Shown here one piece after another: positions 29,467 through 38,709 of a DNA stretch of 64,000 nucleotides. Below the pieces are notes generated by a model. The model ran no database searches, was not told the DNA's origin, and saw only the letters and a program-made list of their open reading frames with translations. Location of the stretch: assembly GCA_030693535.1 (NCBI GenBank), contig JAUYAL010000056.1, positions 1 through 64,000 of the forward strand, read 5' to 3'. The DNA comes from Methylotenera sp. (GTDB lineage: Bacteria; Pseudomonadota; Gammaproteobacteria; Burkholderiales; Methylophilaceae). The translations under genes were made by a program, and so were the position numbers. How positions within the stretch are numbered: the stretch's first letter is position 1; the number at the start of each line of letters is the position of its first letter.

Positions 29467-30017
29467 TCCACTCTCCATTTTATACTACAGCCAATACTAG
29501 CAATTTGTTCTCGTGGCCCTTTGCTAGTTAATGCAATCTGCTTCATCGCATTGAATAAATCACGCGTTCTATTGGGCGCGATTTCTTTACGACTTTCATC
29601 AAAGCGACCACGATATTGCAACTCACCTTGATTGTTAAAACCAAAGAAATCTGGCGTACACACAGCGCCGTAAGCCTTAGCGATTTGTTGCGATTCATCT
29701 AATAAATATGGAAATGGAAAATCCATTTCATTTGCGATTTTCTGCATATTTTCAAAACTGTCCTCTTGATAATCTTTAGGGTCATTAGACATGATGGCGA
29801 CGGTATTTATTCCGAGCATTTTAAGTTCACAGCAATCTGCCACCAATCGAGGAAGAATGGCTTTCACATAAGGACAATGGTTGCAGATAAACATCACCAA
29901 CAAACCATTTTTACCCATGATTAAGTCGCGAGAAATCATGCTGCCATCAATATTTTGTAGAGTAAAGTCGGCCGCATGCCAGCCAAAATCGCACACCGGT
30001 GGGTTTAAACTTGCCAT
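29463..30017 (-). CDS. Thioredoxin-fold redoxin (AhpC/TSA-like)
   Basis: This 184-residue protein has the redoxin fold and an active-site CxxC in FICNHCPYV, followed by DFPFPYLLDESQQIAKAYGAVCTPDFF. It resembles the cytosolic peroxiredoxin-like group. The start at 30017 has GGAG six bases upstream; the earlier TTG overlaps that site. Probably a thiol-disulfide or peroxide-handling protein; the exact substrate is unknown. Confidence 0.85.
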   Translation of the reverse strand: MASLNPPVCDFGWHAADFTLQNIDGSMISRDLIMGKNGLLVMFICNHCPYVKAILPRLVADCCELKMLGINTVAIMSNDPKDYQEDSFENMQKIANEMDFPFPYLLDESQQIAKAYGAVCTPDFFGFNNQGELQYRGRFDESRKEIAPNRTRDLFNAMKQIALTSKGPREQIASIGCSIKWRVE

Positions 30018-30072
30018 ACTGATCTCCAAAAAACTTTATAATTAAATCTTATCACTTTAACTTACCTTAATT

Positions 30073-30849
30073 ATGTCTAACTCTCGTTTTTCTAATCCCC
30101 GCTTTTATAGTGCTGAAAACTTAGCCGCTGATTTGCGTGTGAAAGGTGTACCGCTAAAATTAGCTGACAACGCCGCTATTCACGCCACGCGTGTGCTGCG
30201 CTTAAATGTAGGCGACGAAATTACTCTATTTAATGGTGATGGCTTTGATTATGCATGCGAGTTACTTAGCGTTAAAAAAAATGAAGTTCTAGCTCAGGTA
30301 AATGCTAGTAAAGCCATTGAGAATGAATCGCCACTTCACATCACCTTGCTTCAAGGTATTTCGAGTGGCGATCGCATGGATTACACCATACAAAAAGCTG
30401 TAGAACTCGGTGTGAAGTGCATTCAGCCAATATCTACCGAACGGAGTGTTGTCAAGCTTTCTGTCGAGCGTGCTCAAAAACGCGTAGAACATTGGCAAAA
30501 CGTGGTAATTTCAGCCTGCGAACAATGTGGACGGTCGAAGATTCCCAAGGTTTTAACCCCAATCAGCTTATTGCCATGGCTAGCAAGCAATCCGGAAGAT
30601 GGCGCTACCCGTATCCTGCTCAACCCAATTGCTGCAAAGCGCCTAGCCGAGTTGCCATCACCAACACAAAACATTCAAGCCAGTATTCAACTACTTATTG
30701 GTGCAGAAGGCGGCTTAACGAATACTGAAATTAAAGCTGCGCTTGACCATGGCTTTCAGTCTATTCTTTTGGGACCGCGTATTTTACGAACTGAAACCGC
30801 CGCGTTGACAGCCATTTCTGCTATGCAAGCACTTTGGGGTGATTATTAA
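30073..30849 (+). CDS. rsmE: 16S rRNA (uracil1498-N3)-methyltransferase
   Basis: This 258-residue SPOUT-class SAM-dependent methyltransferase methylates U1498 of 16S rRNA. The N-terminal PUA-like domain is followed by the knotted domain with LIGAEGGLTNTEI and the LGPRILRTETA loop. A TATAAT at 30037-30042 could be its -10. It is transcribed divergently from the redoxin gene and lies directly upstream of the argA promoter. Confidence 0.94.
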   Translation: MSNSRFSNPRFYSAENLAADLRVKGVPLKLADNAAIHATRVLRLNVGDEITLFNGDGFDYACELLSVKKNEVLAQVNASKAIENESPLHITLLQGISSGDRMDYTIQKAVELGVKCIQPISTERSVVKLSVERAQKRVEHWQNVVISACEQCGRSKIPKVLTPISLLPWLASNPEDGATRILLNPIAAKRLAELPSPTQNIQASIQLLIGAEGGLTNTEIKAALDHGFQSILLGPRILRTETAALTAISAMQALWGDY

Positions 30850-30856
30850 AAAATAT

Positions 30857-30885
30857 TTGCATTTTTTACAAATTTACTCTAATAT
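30857..30885 (+). promoter_or_regulatory. Predicted promoter of the HTH-argA gene
   Basis: TTGCAT at 30857-30862 and TAATAT at 30880-30885 are separated by exactly 17 bp, a good sigma70-type match. The expected transcription start is near 30892, about 50 bases before the start codon. Confidence 0.6.
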
Positions 30886-30894
30886 TTTGTAAAA
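30864..30894. promoter_or_regulatory. Operator-like inverted repeat over the argA promoter
   Basis: TTTTACAAA at 30864-30872 and TTTGTAAAA at 30886-30894 are a perfect 9-bp inverted repeat with a 13-base spacer. It covers the -10 region and the likely start of transcription. Further half-sites of the same ACAAAT/ATTTGT type lie at 30855-30860 and 30898-30903. This is the usual layout of an operator for a dimeric repressor, possibly the HTH domain of the gene product itself. Confidence 0.6.
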
Positions 30895-30914
30895 TTCACA
30901 AATAATGAGTCTTA

Positions 30915-30933
30915 GGTTAGCTTTTAGCTAACC
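30915..30933 (+). promoter_or_regulatory. Perfect leader hairpin just before the argA start codon
   Basis: GGTTAGCT, loop TTT, AGCTAACC: a perfect 8-bp stem ending eight bases before the ATG at 30942. It could be a second operator half-site pair or an RNA hairpin limiting ribosome access; no Shine-Dalgarno sequence is visible between it and the ATG. Confidence 0.55.
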
Positions 30934-30941
30934 GTACCAAC

Positions 30942-32558
30942 ATGTCACTTGCTAATTCCATTCGCCATCGGCGCAAATCTCTAAATATCACACTACAAAC
31001 GCTTGCAGCGCAGGTTGGATCTGATGCGGGCAATTTATCGCGTATTGAGCGTGGAGCATTAGGCATTAGCGAAAACATGTTGCGCAAAGTCGCTGCCGCA
31101 CTAGACTGCTCACCAGCTTATTTGTATGCTCAAAGTGATGCGTTGCAATCAAATTTAGGTGTTAATGAAGGTCGCGCTACTTATCTTGCCAATTCAAGTC
31201 TTAACGATCCAAATCAAAATTTAAATCACAGCTTCGCTAAAGATTTTGTGCAATGGTTTCGCTCCGCCACACCCTATATTCACGCGTTTGGCGGGCGCAC
31301 TTTTGTCATTGCTTTCGGCGGCGAAGTAGTTGATGAAAAACAATTCATTGCCTTATCACACGACTTAAATCTGCTTGCCAGTCTAGAAGTTAGACTGGTA
31401 TTGGTGCATGGTGCCCGCCCACAAATTGAACGTCGCTTAAGGCGAGATAAACTTGCGCCTAAATTTGTCAACGGCTTACGTGTCACGGATGATGCAGCAA
31501 TGGAAGCAGTTAAAGAAGCCAACGGTGCTATTCGTGTGGAAATAGAAGCGTTACTGTCTATGGGCTTAGTCAACTCACCAATGGCAGGTGCAGACATTCG
31601 GGTTGCAAGTGGCAATTTTGTCACTGCAAAGCCTATGGGTGTGCGCGACGGCGTAGACTTACAACACACTGGCGAAGTACGTCGCATAGATGCTATTGCC
31701 ATGCAAAAGCGCTTAGATGATGGTGAATTAGTCTTGCTATCACCACTAGGCTATTCACCCACGGGCGAAGCTTTTAATTTAAGCTTAGAAGATGTAGCCG
31801 TAAGCGCGGCAATTGCATTAGATGCAGAAAAGCTTATTTTCCTGATGGATTCAGAAGGCGTGCATAATTTACGCGGTGAATTATTACGTGAAATGACTGC
31901 GGTAAAAGCTAAAAATTTACTTCGAAATCTAAGTGAAAATGAGCAAGTAATCAATGTTTCAGAAGATGTAAATTACTACTTACCTGCAGCAGTTCGGGCT
32001 TGCGAACATGGTGTGGCACGAACACATCTTATTTCGCGCCATATTGATGGTGCAATTATTCAAGAGCTATTTACACTTGATGGTATTGGCACAATGGTGA
32101 CTGAGCAAAGCTTAGAAAGTATGCGCCAAGCTAATATTAATGATGTTGGGGGCATTTTAAAGCTGATAGAACCACTAGAAGCAGAAGGCTTTTTGGTACG
32201 GCGCGGGCGTGAACATATTGAAATAGAAATTAATCATTTTTATGTCATGGAACATGACGGCCGCGTCATTGGCTGCGCAGCGCTCTACCCATTTGTTGCA
32301 GAGCGAACTGCAGAGTTTGCATGTCTTGCAATTGACCCTGCTTACAGAGGTGCTGGTCGTGGTGATAAATTATTTTATTACTGCGCCAATCAAGCTAAGG
32401 CATTGGGATTTAAAAGTTTATTCTGCCTGACCACACGCACTGAGCATTGGTTTTTAGAACGTGGATTTACAGAGAAAAGTGTAGAAAAGCTGCCTGCAGA
32501 AAAACAAAAACTTTATAACTTTCAGCGTAAATCTAAAGTTTTTAGCAAAGCCTTATAA
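30942..32558 (+). CDS. argA: HTH-domain fused N-acetylglutamate synthase (ArgA)
   Basis: This 538-residue protein is about 95 residues longer than E. coli ArgA (443). Residues 1-65 are an XRE/Cro-type helix-turn-helix (ITLQTLAAQVGSDAGNLSRI, then ERGALGISENML). A linker of about 30 residues follows. From about 98 comes the amino-acid-kinase-like arginine-sensing domain (TFVIAFGGE, VLVHGARPQIE, SPTGEAFNL), and from about 395 the GNAT acetyltransferase domain ending YNFQRKSKVF. ArgA makes N-acetylglutamate, the first step of arginine synthesis, and is inhibited by arginine. There is no stop, frameshift or usable ATG between residues 46 and 187, so the fusion is real in this sequence. argB follows. 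Confidence 0.9.
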   Translation: MSLANSIRHRRKSLNITLQTLAAQVGSDAGNLSRIERGALGISENMLRKVAAALDCSPAYLYAQSDALQSNLGVNEGRATYLANSSLNDPNQNLNHSFAKDFVQWFRSATPYIHAFGGRTFVIAFGGEVVDEKQFIALSHDLNLLASLEVRLVLVHGARPQIERRLRRDKLAPKFVNGLRVTDDAAMEAVKEANGAIRVEIEALLSMGLVNSPMAGADIRVASGNFVTAKPMGVRDGVDLQHTGEVRRIDAIAMQKRLDDGELVLLSPLGYSPTGEAFNLSLEDVAVSAAIALDAEKLIFLMDSEGVHNLRGELLREMTAVKAKNLLRNLSENEQVINVSEDVNYYLPAAVRACEHGVARTHLISRHIDGAIIQELFTLDGIGTMVTEQSLESMRQANINDVGGILKLIEPLEAEGFLVRRGREHIEIEINHFYVMEHDGRVIGCAALYPFVAERTAEFACLAIDPAYRGAGRGDKLFYYCANQAKALGFKSLFCLTTRTEHWFLERGFTEKSVEKLPAEKQKLYNFQRKSKVFSKAL

Positions 32559-32624
32559 ACAAAATTTAGATACAATGACGCAAACTCGTCATTACATACA
32601 AACTAACTACTTACCAAAATTTAA

Positions 32625-33524
<900 letters not shown>

Positions 33525-33552
33525 GTTGTATAGAACTCAATATCTTATTCGT

Positions 33553-33620
33553 CATTCTGATAAAAGCGAAGAATTCAGCGGCAGTATAAAATCACTAGAT
33601 TCTTCGCTTTTCTCAGAATG
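33553..33620. repeat. Hairpin dispersed repeat (CATTCTGA...GAAGAAT type)
   Basis: The left arm at 33553-33574 and right arm at 33599-33620 are 22 bases each and complementary at 21 positions (CATTCTGA, then AAAAGCGAAGAAT). It fills most of the 120-base gap between argB and the HAD gene. The same core CATTCTGA...AAAG.A.T appears again at 60585-60615 before rnpB. Such hairpins are typical intergenic mobile repeats, and it may also act as an mRNA end stabiliser for argB. Confidence 0.7.
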
Positions 33621-33644
33621 AAGGGTTAAAAAGTTTGCGTTTAT

Positions 33645-34277
33645 ATGTCTGACAGAATCTGGATTTTTGACCTTGACGATACACTACACAACGCCACTGC
33701 GCACATTTTTCCTGTGATGAATCAGGCTATGACGCAGTACATGATGCATTCACTCGACTTAGATGAATCTTCTGCACATAGTTTGCGCCAACATTATTGG
33801 CGTGTTTATGGCGCAACACTCAAAGGCTTAATACGCCATCACGGCACTAACCCCCATCACTTTCTACAGGAAACACACCAGCTTACAAACTTGTTTGACA
33901 TGGTCGTTCAAGTAAAGCGCTTGCGGCATATGTTACAAAGCCTTTCAGGGCGTAAGCTAGTGTTTACTAATGCACCACGTGATTATGCTTTACATGTACT
34001 ACAGATTTTGGATATTTCTGATTGTTTTGAATTAGTTTTTAGTGTTGAATCCGCCAAATTTCACGGCAAACCTTCCGTTCGTGGCTTTCAGATGCTTCTT
34101 AAAACAATCAAAGTAAAAGCCAGTGATTGCATCATGTTGGAAGATAGCCTACCCGCGCTGATGACTGCTAAAAGATTAGGAATGAAAACAATTTGGATTA
34201 CCAAAACACTGCAAAAGCCAAGTTTTGTTGATCATCGATTAAGTGAAGTGTTAGCACTCACTCACATTAAGTTATAA
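33645..34277 (+). CDS. HAD-family pyrimidine 5'-nucleotidase (SSM1-like)
   Basis: This 210-residue haloacid-dehalogenase phosphatase has nucleophile motif DLDDTLHN near residue 10, motif II VFTNAPRDYA, a lysine in KFHGKPS and acidic motif IV MLEDSLPAL. This is the SSM1/Phm8-like pyrimidine 5'-nucleotidase group, cytosolic. In betaproteobacteria it commonly sits between argB and slmA, as here. Confidence 0.85.
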   Translation: MSDRIWIFDLDDTLHNATAHIFPVMNQAMTQYMMHSLDLDESSAHSLRQHYWRVYGATLKGLIRHHGTNPHHFLQETHQLTNLFDMVVQVKRLRHMLQSLSGRKLVFTNAPRDYALHVLQILDISDCFELVFSVESAKFHGKPSVRGFQMLLKTIKVKASDCIMLEDSLPALMTAKRLGMKTIWITKTLQKPSFVDHRLSEVLALTHIKL

Positions 34278-34317
34278 TTTCTAATATTAATCAACATGTT
34301 TTTCAGGAGAAAAAGTG

Positions 34318-34881
34318 ATGGCGGGTGAACGCAAACAGCAGATTTTAGAAACGTTAGCAAAAATGCTTGAATCACCAAAACGCGAGAAAATCACGACAGC
34401 ATCGCTCGCTGCTAAGCTGGATGTTTCTGAGGCCGCTCTGTACCGACACTTTGCCAATAAAGCACAAATGTTTGAAGGCCTAATAACCTTTATAGAAGAA
34501 ACTATTTTTGGCCTAATCAACAAAATCTGTACTGAAGAAACTGACGGTCAAAAACAACTCCAACGTATTATTTCCATGTTGCTCGCCTTTGCTGAAAAAA
34601 ATCCAGGCATGACTCGCGTACTGATTGGTGATGCATTAGTAAATGAAGATGAAAAGCTGCAACTTCGCATAAATCAAATGAACGATAGAATAGAAGTCTC
34701 ACTCAAACAAAGCTTAAGAATTATAGAAGTCCAGACTGGTAATAAGGGTGATGCAGAAGCACAGGCTAACTTGATGGCATGTTATGTACAAGGGCGCTGG
34801 CAACAGTATGTGAAAAGTGGATTTAAACGTAAACCGATGGAATTTATACAACAGCAATTGACATCGCTAATTAACAGTTAG
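34318..34881 (+). CDS. slmA: Nucleoid occlusion factor SlmA (TetR family)
   Basis: This 187-residue TetR-fold DNA-binding protein has the N-terminal helix-turn-helix ITTASLAAKLDVSEAALYRH typical of SlmA, which blocks FtsZ ring formation over the chromosome when bound to its DNA sites. AGGAG lies eight bases before the ATG at 34318; the GTG three bases earlier is also possible. The family call is firm; the division role is carried over from E. coli. Confidence 0.88.
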   Translation: MAGERKQQILETLAKMLESPKREKITTASLAAKLDVSEAALYRHFANKAQMFEGLITFIEETIFGLINKICTEETDGQKQLQRIISMLLAFAEKNPGMTRVLIGDALVNEDEKLQLRINQMNDRIEVSLKQSLRIIEVQTGNKGDAEAQANLMACYVQGRWQQYVKSGFKRKPMEFIQQQLTSLINS

Positions 34882-34912
34882 CTATCAACTTTAGTGGCAT
34901 TGGAGATAGACT

Positions 34913-35134
34913 TTGCAAGGCACAATGTTTGGCTTTACTGAAGCTCAGATTACCGAATTTGGCATGACCTATGGCGTCAGCGGTCTAATGCTACTCATGA
35001 TATTTATTGTAGGTCACCTAGCATGGGAATCTAAAGTAGGTAAATTTGGTACGTTTATTTTGTTTTTAGGACTAACATTCGGCATGGTTGGTTATGTGGC
35101 TAAATACTTAATTCAGCTTTACATGAAAGTCTAA
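34913..35134 (+). CDS. DUF2788 small membrane protein
   Basis: This 73-residue protein has two hydrophobic helices (about 20-38 and 45-68) around a charged turn with KVGKFGT, matching the DUF2788 family of unknown function. GGAG lies seven bases before the TTG at 34913; an ATG four codons later is the alternative start. It follows slmA closely and may share its transcript. Confidence 0.7.
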   Translation: MQGTMFGFTEAQITEFGMTYGVSGLMLLMIFIVGHLAWESKVGKFGTFILFLGLTFGMVGYVAKYLIQLYMKV

Positions 35135-35295
35135 CCAAGTTTACTGTGGTCTTATTTTATTGATTACATTTACTTCCATATTTAAGTTACTTTGGTAAGG
35201 GCTATGATATAGCTCTAATGGTTTGAAAGCTATTTTCAGACCTTCAATTGATTACATTCTCATACCAAATCCAACCACGTTCCCTACTATTTCTT

Positions 35296-36171
35296 TTATG
35301 TCGGTTGTGAAAGTAATTCTTCCACGTGTTTTTTGATAATTGAGGCCATTTTTTTGGTGGGTAAGTCGTTATCATCATCGCCAAAAGGGTCTTCTATTTC
35401 TTCAGCAATCAGTTCTAAGCTTGCTAATACATAGAAAATAAACACCACGACTGGAATCACGTAGTAACCCAAGCTAAATACATAGCCAAACGGCAGTGTC
35501 ATTACATAAAAGAAAATGAATTTCTTAATAAACGCACTGTAAGAATAGGGAATGGGTGTGTTTTTAATGCGTTCGCACGCGCCGCAAATATCGGTAAATG
35601 ATTGTAGTTCGGCGTTAATGATATAAAACTGGTCGCCTGTTATTTTTCCTGTTGTATATAACTGATTTGCTTTTTGAAACAATAATTTAGCCACTTGGTT
35701 GGGGTTATGTTTGTGGTGGTCTATTTCTAAGTCTAAGCCTTCAAACAACATTTGGCCAACTTCTTCATTCAATAAATGTTTGGAAAGCACTGAGGCATAA
35801 GTTGGAATGGCTTTTTTAAAGAAATTGCGGTCGCTTTCATCGGATAAAAATGCGGAGAGTTTAAGAGCTAGGTTGCGACTGTTGTTGACTAATGCACCCC
35901 ATAGCTTTCTGCCTTCCCACCATCGGTCATAGGCGGTGTTGGTTCTGTATGCCAATAATAAGGACAATACAAACCCAACGGTGGTATGCATTAACGGGAT
36001 ATTTTTAACATGACTTTTATCGGAAAGTCTCCAATATTCTATTTCCAAGTAGGCTATGCCGCCAGAGTACAGGCCAATGAATATCATCATGGGAATGAGT
36101 CGTCGAAAGGTATCAGATTCGTGAAATCGGAAGATAAACGTAATCCAATCTTTAGGATTGTATTGAATCAT
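35296..36171 (-). CDS. Bestrophin-like (UPF0187) membrane channel protein
   Basis: This 291-residue integral membrane protein has the bestrophin-family signatures FVLSLLLAYRTNTAYDRWWEG and the C-terminal DPFGDDDNDLP segment. About four membrane helices are visible. Bacterial homologues form pentameric ion channels. I placed the start at 36171 (MIQYNPKDW), preceded by an AGG; the longer frame adds 44 unrelated residues over the neighbouring transposase scrap. Confidence 0.85.
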   Translation of the reverse strand: MIQYNPKDWITFIFRFHESDTFRRLIPMMIFIGLYSGGIAYLEIEYWRLSDKSHVKNIPLMHTTVGFVLSLLLAYRTNTAYDRWWEGRKLWGALVNNSRNLALKLSAFLSDESDRNFFKKAIPTYASVLSKHLLNEEVGQMLFEGLDLEIDHHKHNPNQVAKLLFQKANQLYTTGKITGDQFYIINAELQSFTDICGACERIKNTPIPYSYSAFIKKFIFFYVMTLPFGYVFSLGYYVIPVVVFIFYVLASLELIAEEIEDPFGDDDNDLPTKKMASIIKKHVEELLSQPT

Positions 36172-36259
36172 TTTTTGTTGCCTGTTAAAGAAAATGAGGC
36201 GAGTATAGCATGACAAAATTGCAGGCTGAAAAGAGAAGCAATAGGGGTCAGGTCTTTCA

Positions 36260-36376
36260 TTATCGCATTTCAGCACGATTAAATTGCTCTTGATTAGAAA
36301 CAATTCTACTTACGGCTGTGTAATGTACGCCAAAACAATCAGCCACTGCTGCCAGTGTATGTTGCCCCGACAGTTA
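36260..36376 (-). pseudogene. Remnant of a REP-associated (IS200-like) transposase C-terminus
   Basis: On the minus strand a frame without start codon reads HTLAAVADCFGVHYTAVSRI and ends with TAA at 36262-36260. This is the C-terminal helix-turn-helix found on REP-associated Y1 transposases (RAYT). It is followed by AAAGACCTGACCCC, a sequence often seen after such genes. The catalytic part is missing; a stop lies just upstream of the fragment. Confidence 0.65.
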
Positions 36377-36460
36377 AGCTAGCGCTAACGCTTGCTTTTA
36401 CGGGAACTGTTCAGCAAAGGTTGAAGCGGTTGGCTGATGAATCGGCGTTGTAAACCATGC

Positions 36461-37669
36461 TCACAAAACCTGCTTAACTGCTGTTAACCTTGCCTCAAAT
36501 ATTGCTACTTTAATTTTTTCAGATTCACTAAATTTACTAGCCACCTCACCTGCATCAATACTTGATGCAGCATCCAGCACTTTTAACATTAAATCTGATT
36601 CAGATAAGGCGCAGTTTCCATGTCCTGTTCTGCCACGTGAATCAGCTTCGCAGGCTTTTAGGAAATCTTTAAATCTATTTGGTTGGCGAACAGCATCTAA
36701 TTCGATTAAAAATTCCAATAGTGTGTTTGGCCGCATTTGATGCACTTGATGTAATTTCCCATGAAATTTAGTAACTATCTGCGCCAGCTCTTTGCAATCA
36801 TTGGGAACTCTTAAGCGTTTAGCTATGTCTTTTAGCAAGCTTACACCACGCAACTCGTGGCCAATATGTCGTGGCAAAGCATCTGTAGGCGTAGTACCTT
36901 TACCTAAGTCGTGCATTAAGGCGGCAAAACGAACTGGCAAACTAAAGCTTTGTTTTGCTGTGTAGTCAATCACCATCATAATATGCACACCCGTATCAAT
37001 CTCTGGGTGATGTAGTACAGGTTGCGGTATCCCCCAGAGTTTATCCAGTTCAGGAAGTATTTTTTGCAGTGCGCCACATGCACGTAAAGCATCAAACATT
37101 CGGCTTGGCATGATTTCCATGAGGCCTTTTGCAAGCTCCTGCCATACGCGCTCTGCAACTAGCGCGTCAACCTCCCCCGCCTTCACCATCATCTGCATTA
37201 GTTGCTTTGTTTCTGGTGCTATCGAAAAATCAGGATACCTAGCGGCAAATCGTGCTGTACGCAAAATTCTGACAGGATCTTCTGCAAAGGCATCGCTGAT
37301 ATGGCGCAGGGTTTTAGCTTCAATATCTGCTAGGCCGTTGTATGGGTCAATCAATTGCCCGTCATCAGTCTTGGCAATGGCGTTCACAGTCAAATCACGG
37401 CGAGCAAGGTCTTCTTCAAGGGTAACATCGGCTGCAGCGTGAACCACGAAACCCTTATAACCACTGCCACTTTTACGTTCTGTGCGTGCAAGAGCATACT
37501 CATCGTGCGTCTTAGGATGTAAAAAAACTGGGAAATCTTTCCCTACTGGCTTAAAACCAGCGCTTATCATCGCTGCAGGTGTGCTGCCAACCACTACAAA
37601 ATCTTTATCTTTAACCGAAAAGCCTAGTAACTCATCACGTACGGCACCACCCACCATATAAATTTTCAT
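36461..37669 (-). CDS. cca: Multifunctional CCA-adding tRNA nucleotidyltransferase
   Basis: This 402-residue class II enzyme adds or repairs the 3' CCA of tRNAs. The nucleotidyltransferase head has YMVGGAVRDELLG and the DKDFVV metal motif, then RRDLTVNA and the ATP/CTP-recognising EDPVRILR region. The C-terminal half contains an HD phosphohydrolase domain (ALMHDLGKGTT), as in the E. coli-type multifunctional form. Confidence 0.95.
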   Translation of the reverse strand: MKIYMVGGAVRDELLGFSVKDKDFVVVGSTPAAMISAGFKPVGKDFPVFLHPKTHDEYALARTERKSGSGYKGFVVHAAADVTLEEDLARRDLTVNAIAKTDDGQLIDPYNGLADIEAKTLRHISDAFAEDPVRILRTARFAARYPDFSIAPETKQLMQMMVKAGEVDALVAERVWQELAKGLMEIMPSRMFDALRACGALQKILPELDKLWGIPQPVLHHPEIDTGVHIMMVIDYTAKQSFSLPVRFAALMHDLGKGTTPTDALPRHIGHELRGVSLLKDIAKRLRVPNDCKELAQIVTKFHGKLHQVHQMRPNTLLEFLIELDAVRQPNRFKDFLKACEADSRGRTGHGNCALSESDLMLKVLDAASSIDAGEVASKFSESEKIKVAIFEARLTAVKQVL

Positions 37670-37683
37670 GGTGATGGGCTTTG

Positions 37684-38646
37684 TTACCTAGAAGCAGCGC
37701 GGCGAAAGCCGTCATATGCACCACGTGGCGTTTGATCAACCAAGTATTGTGGCATGACGGTTTCTAGCGAAGTAGGAATTAAATTGAATATAGCGGGAAA
37801 TGGCTCGTTGCTTACGCTATCAACTTCCATTGAGCGTATGTTGTCGCGTGACATCAGCTTAATCGGCAATATCTCCATCAACAATGCTTGCGCATAAGAT
37901 AGGCTATCATTTAATCCAATAATCGGGCGTTGAATTTCTAGCGTATGCATCACCGCCTGCAATAATTGACGAAATGTGTAGACATTAGGCCCTGCTAACT
38001 CATAGGTTTGGCCATAGCTAGCTGTATTTTCTAAGCACGCCACAAAACAGCTGGCGACATCTTCAACCCAGATTGGCTGAAATTTAGCATTCGGTTTAGC
38101 TAGCAATATGGCTGGTAATACTTTAAGCATCGTTGCGAATAAGTTAATAAATTTATCTCCACTACCAAAAATAATAGATGGCTTAAATATAGTGATATTT
38201 AATTGATCATGATGCGTAGAAAGTGCTTCCTCACCTGCACCCTTAGAACGCAAATATTGGCTAGGCGCATTTTTATCAGCCCGCAAACTACTCATATGGA
38301 TTAGGCGCTTAATGTTTAGATCGATACAGATTTTAGCCAATTGAACTGGCAACTGATGATGTATGGCATTGAAGCCAAAACGGCGACTTTGATGCAAAAT
38401 ACCCAGTAGATTAATGACTGCATCAGCACCTCTTAACGTAGAGTTCAATGCGTGATAATCCAACACATTGCATTCCACTACTCGCACGTTAGGCAACAAA
38501 AGCAAATGCTTCGCAATATCTCTACGGCGTGTTAATACCTTTACCGCATATCCAGCTGTTGCTAATTTTGCAACAATTGCACTGCCAACAAAGCCTGAAC
38601 CGCCCAAGACACAAATTTCTTTTAATAAGCCTGATGTTCTAAACAT
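37684..38646 (-). CDS. NDUFA9-like NAD(P)-binding epimerase-family protein
   Basis: This 320-residue atypical SDR has the Rossmann motif VLGGSGFVGSAIV near residues 12-24 and the YLRSKGAGEEAL segment in place of the usual YxxxK. It resembles complex I subunit NDUFA9-like proteins of betaproteobacteria. Its task is unknown; proposed roles are quinone biosynthesis or NADH dehydrogenase assembly. It follows slt in the same direction. Confidence 0.8.
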   Translation of the reverse strand: MFRTSGLLKEICVLGGSGFVGSAIVAKLATAGYAVKVLTRRRDIAKHLLLLPNVRVVECNVLDYHALNSTLRGADAVINLLGILHQSRRFGFNAIHHQLPVQLAKICIDLNIKRLIHMSSLRADKNAPSQYLRSKGAGEEALSTHHDQLNITIFKPSIIFGSGDKFINLFATMLKVLPAILLAKPNAKFQPIWVEDVASCFVACLENTASYGQTYELAGPNVYTFRQLLQAVMHTLEIQRPIIGLNDSLSYAQALLMEILPIKLMSRDNIRSMEVDSVSNEPFPAIFNLIPTSLETVMPQYLVDQTPRGAYDGFRRAASR

Positions 38647-38709
38647 TTGAATCCTAAATTTTCTAGTAATATTTTACAGGTGAGTACCTAGTGATTATTG
38701 TAAACACAT

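Noticed and set aside
35220..35242. Hairpin GGTTTGAAA...TTTCAGACC between the DUF2788 and bestrophin genes
   Set aside because: Imperfect stem without a T-run on either side, so not called a terminator.
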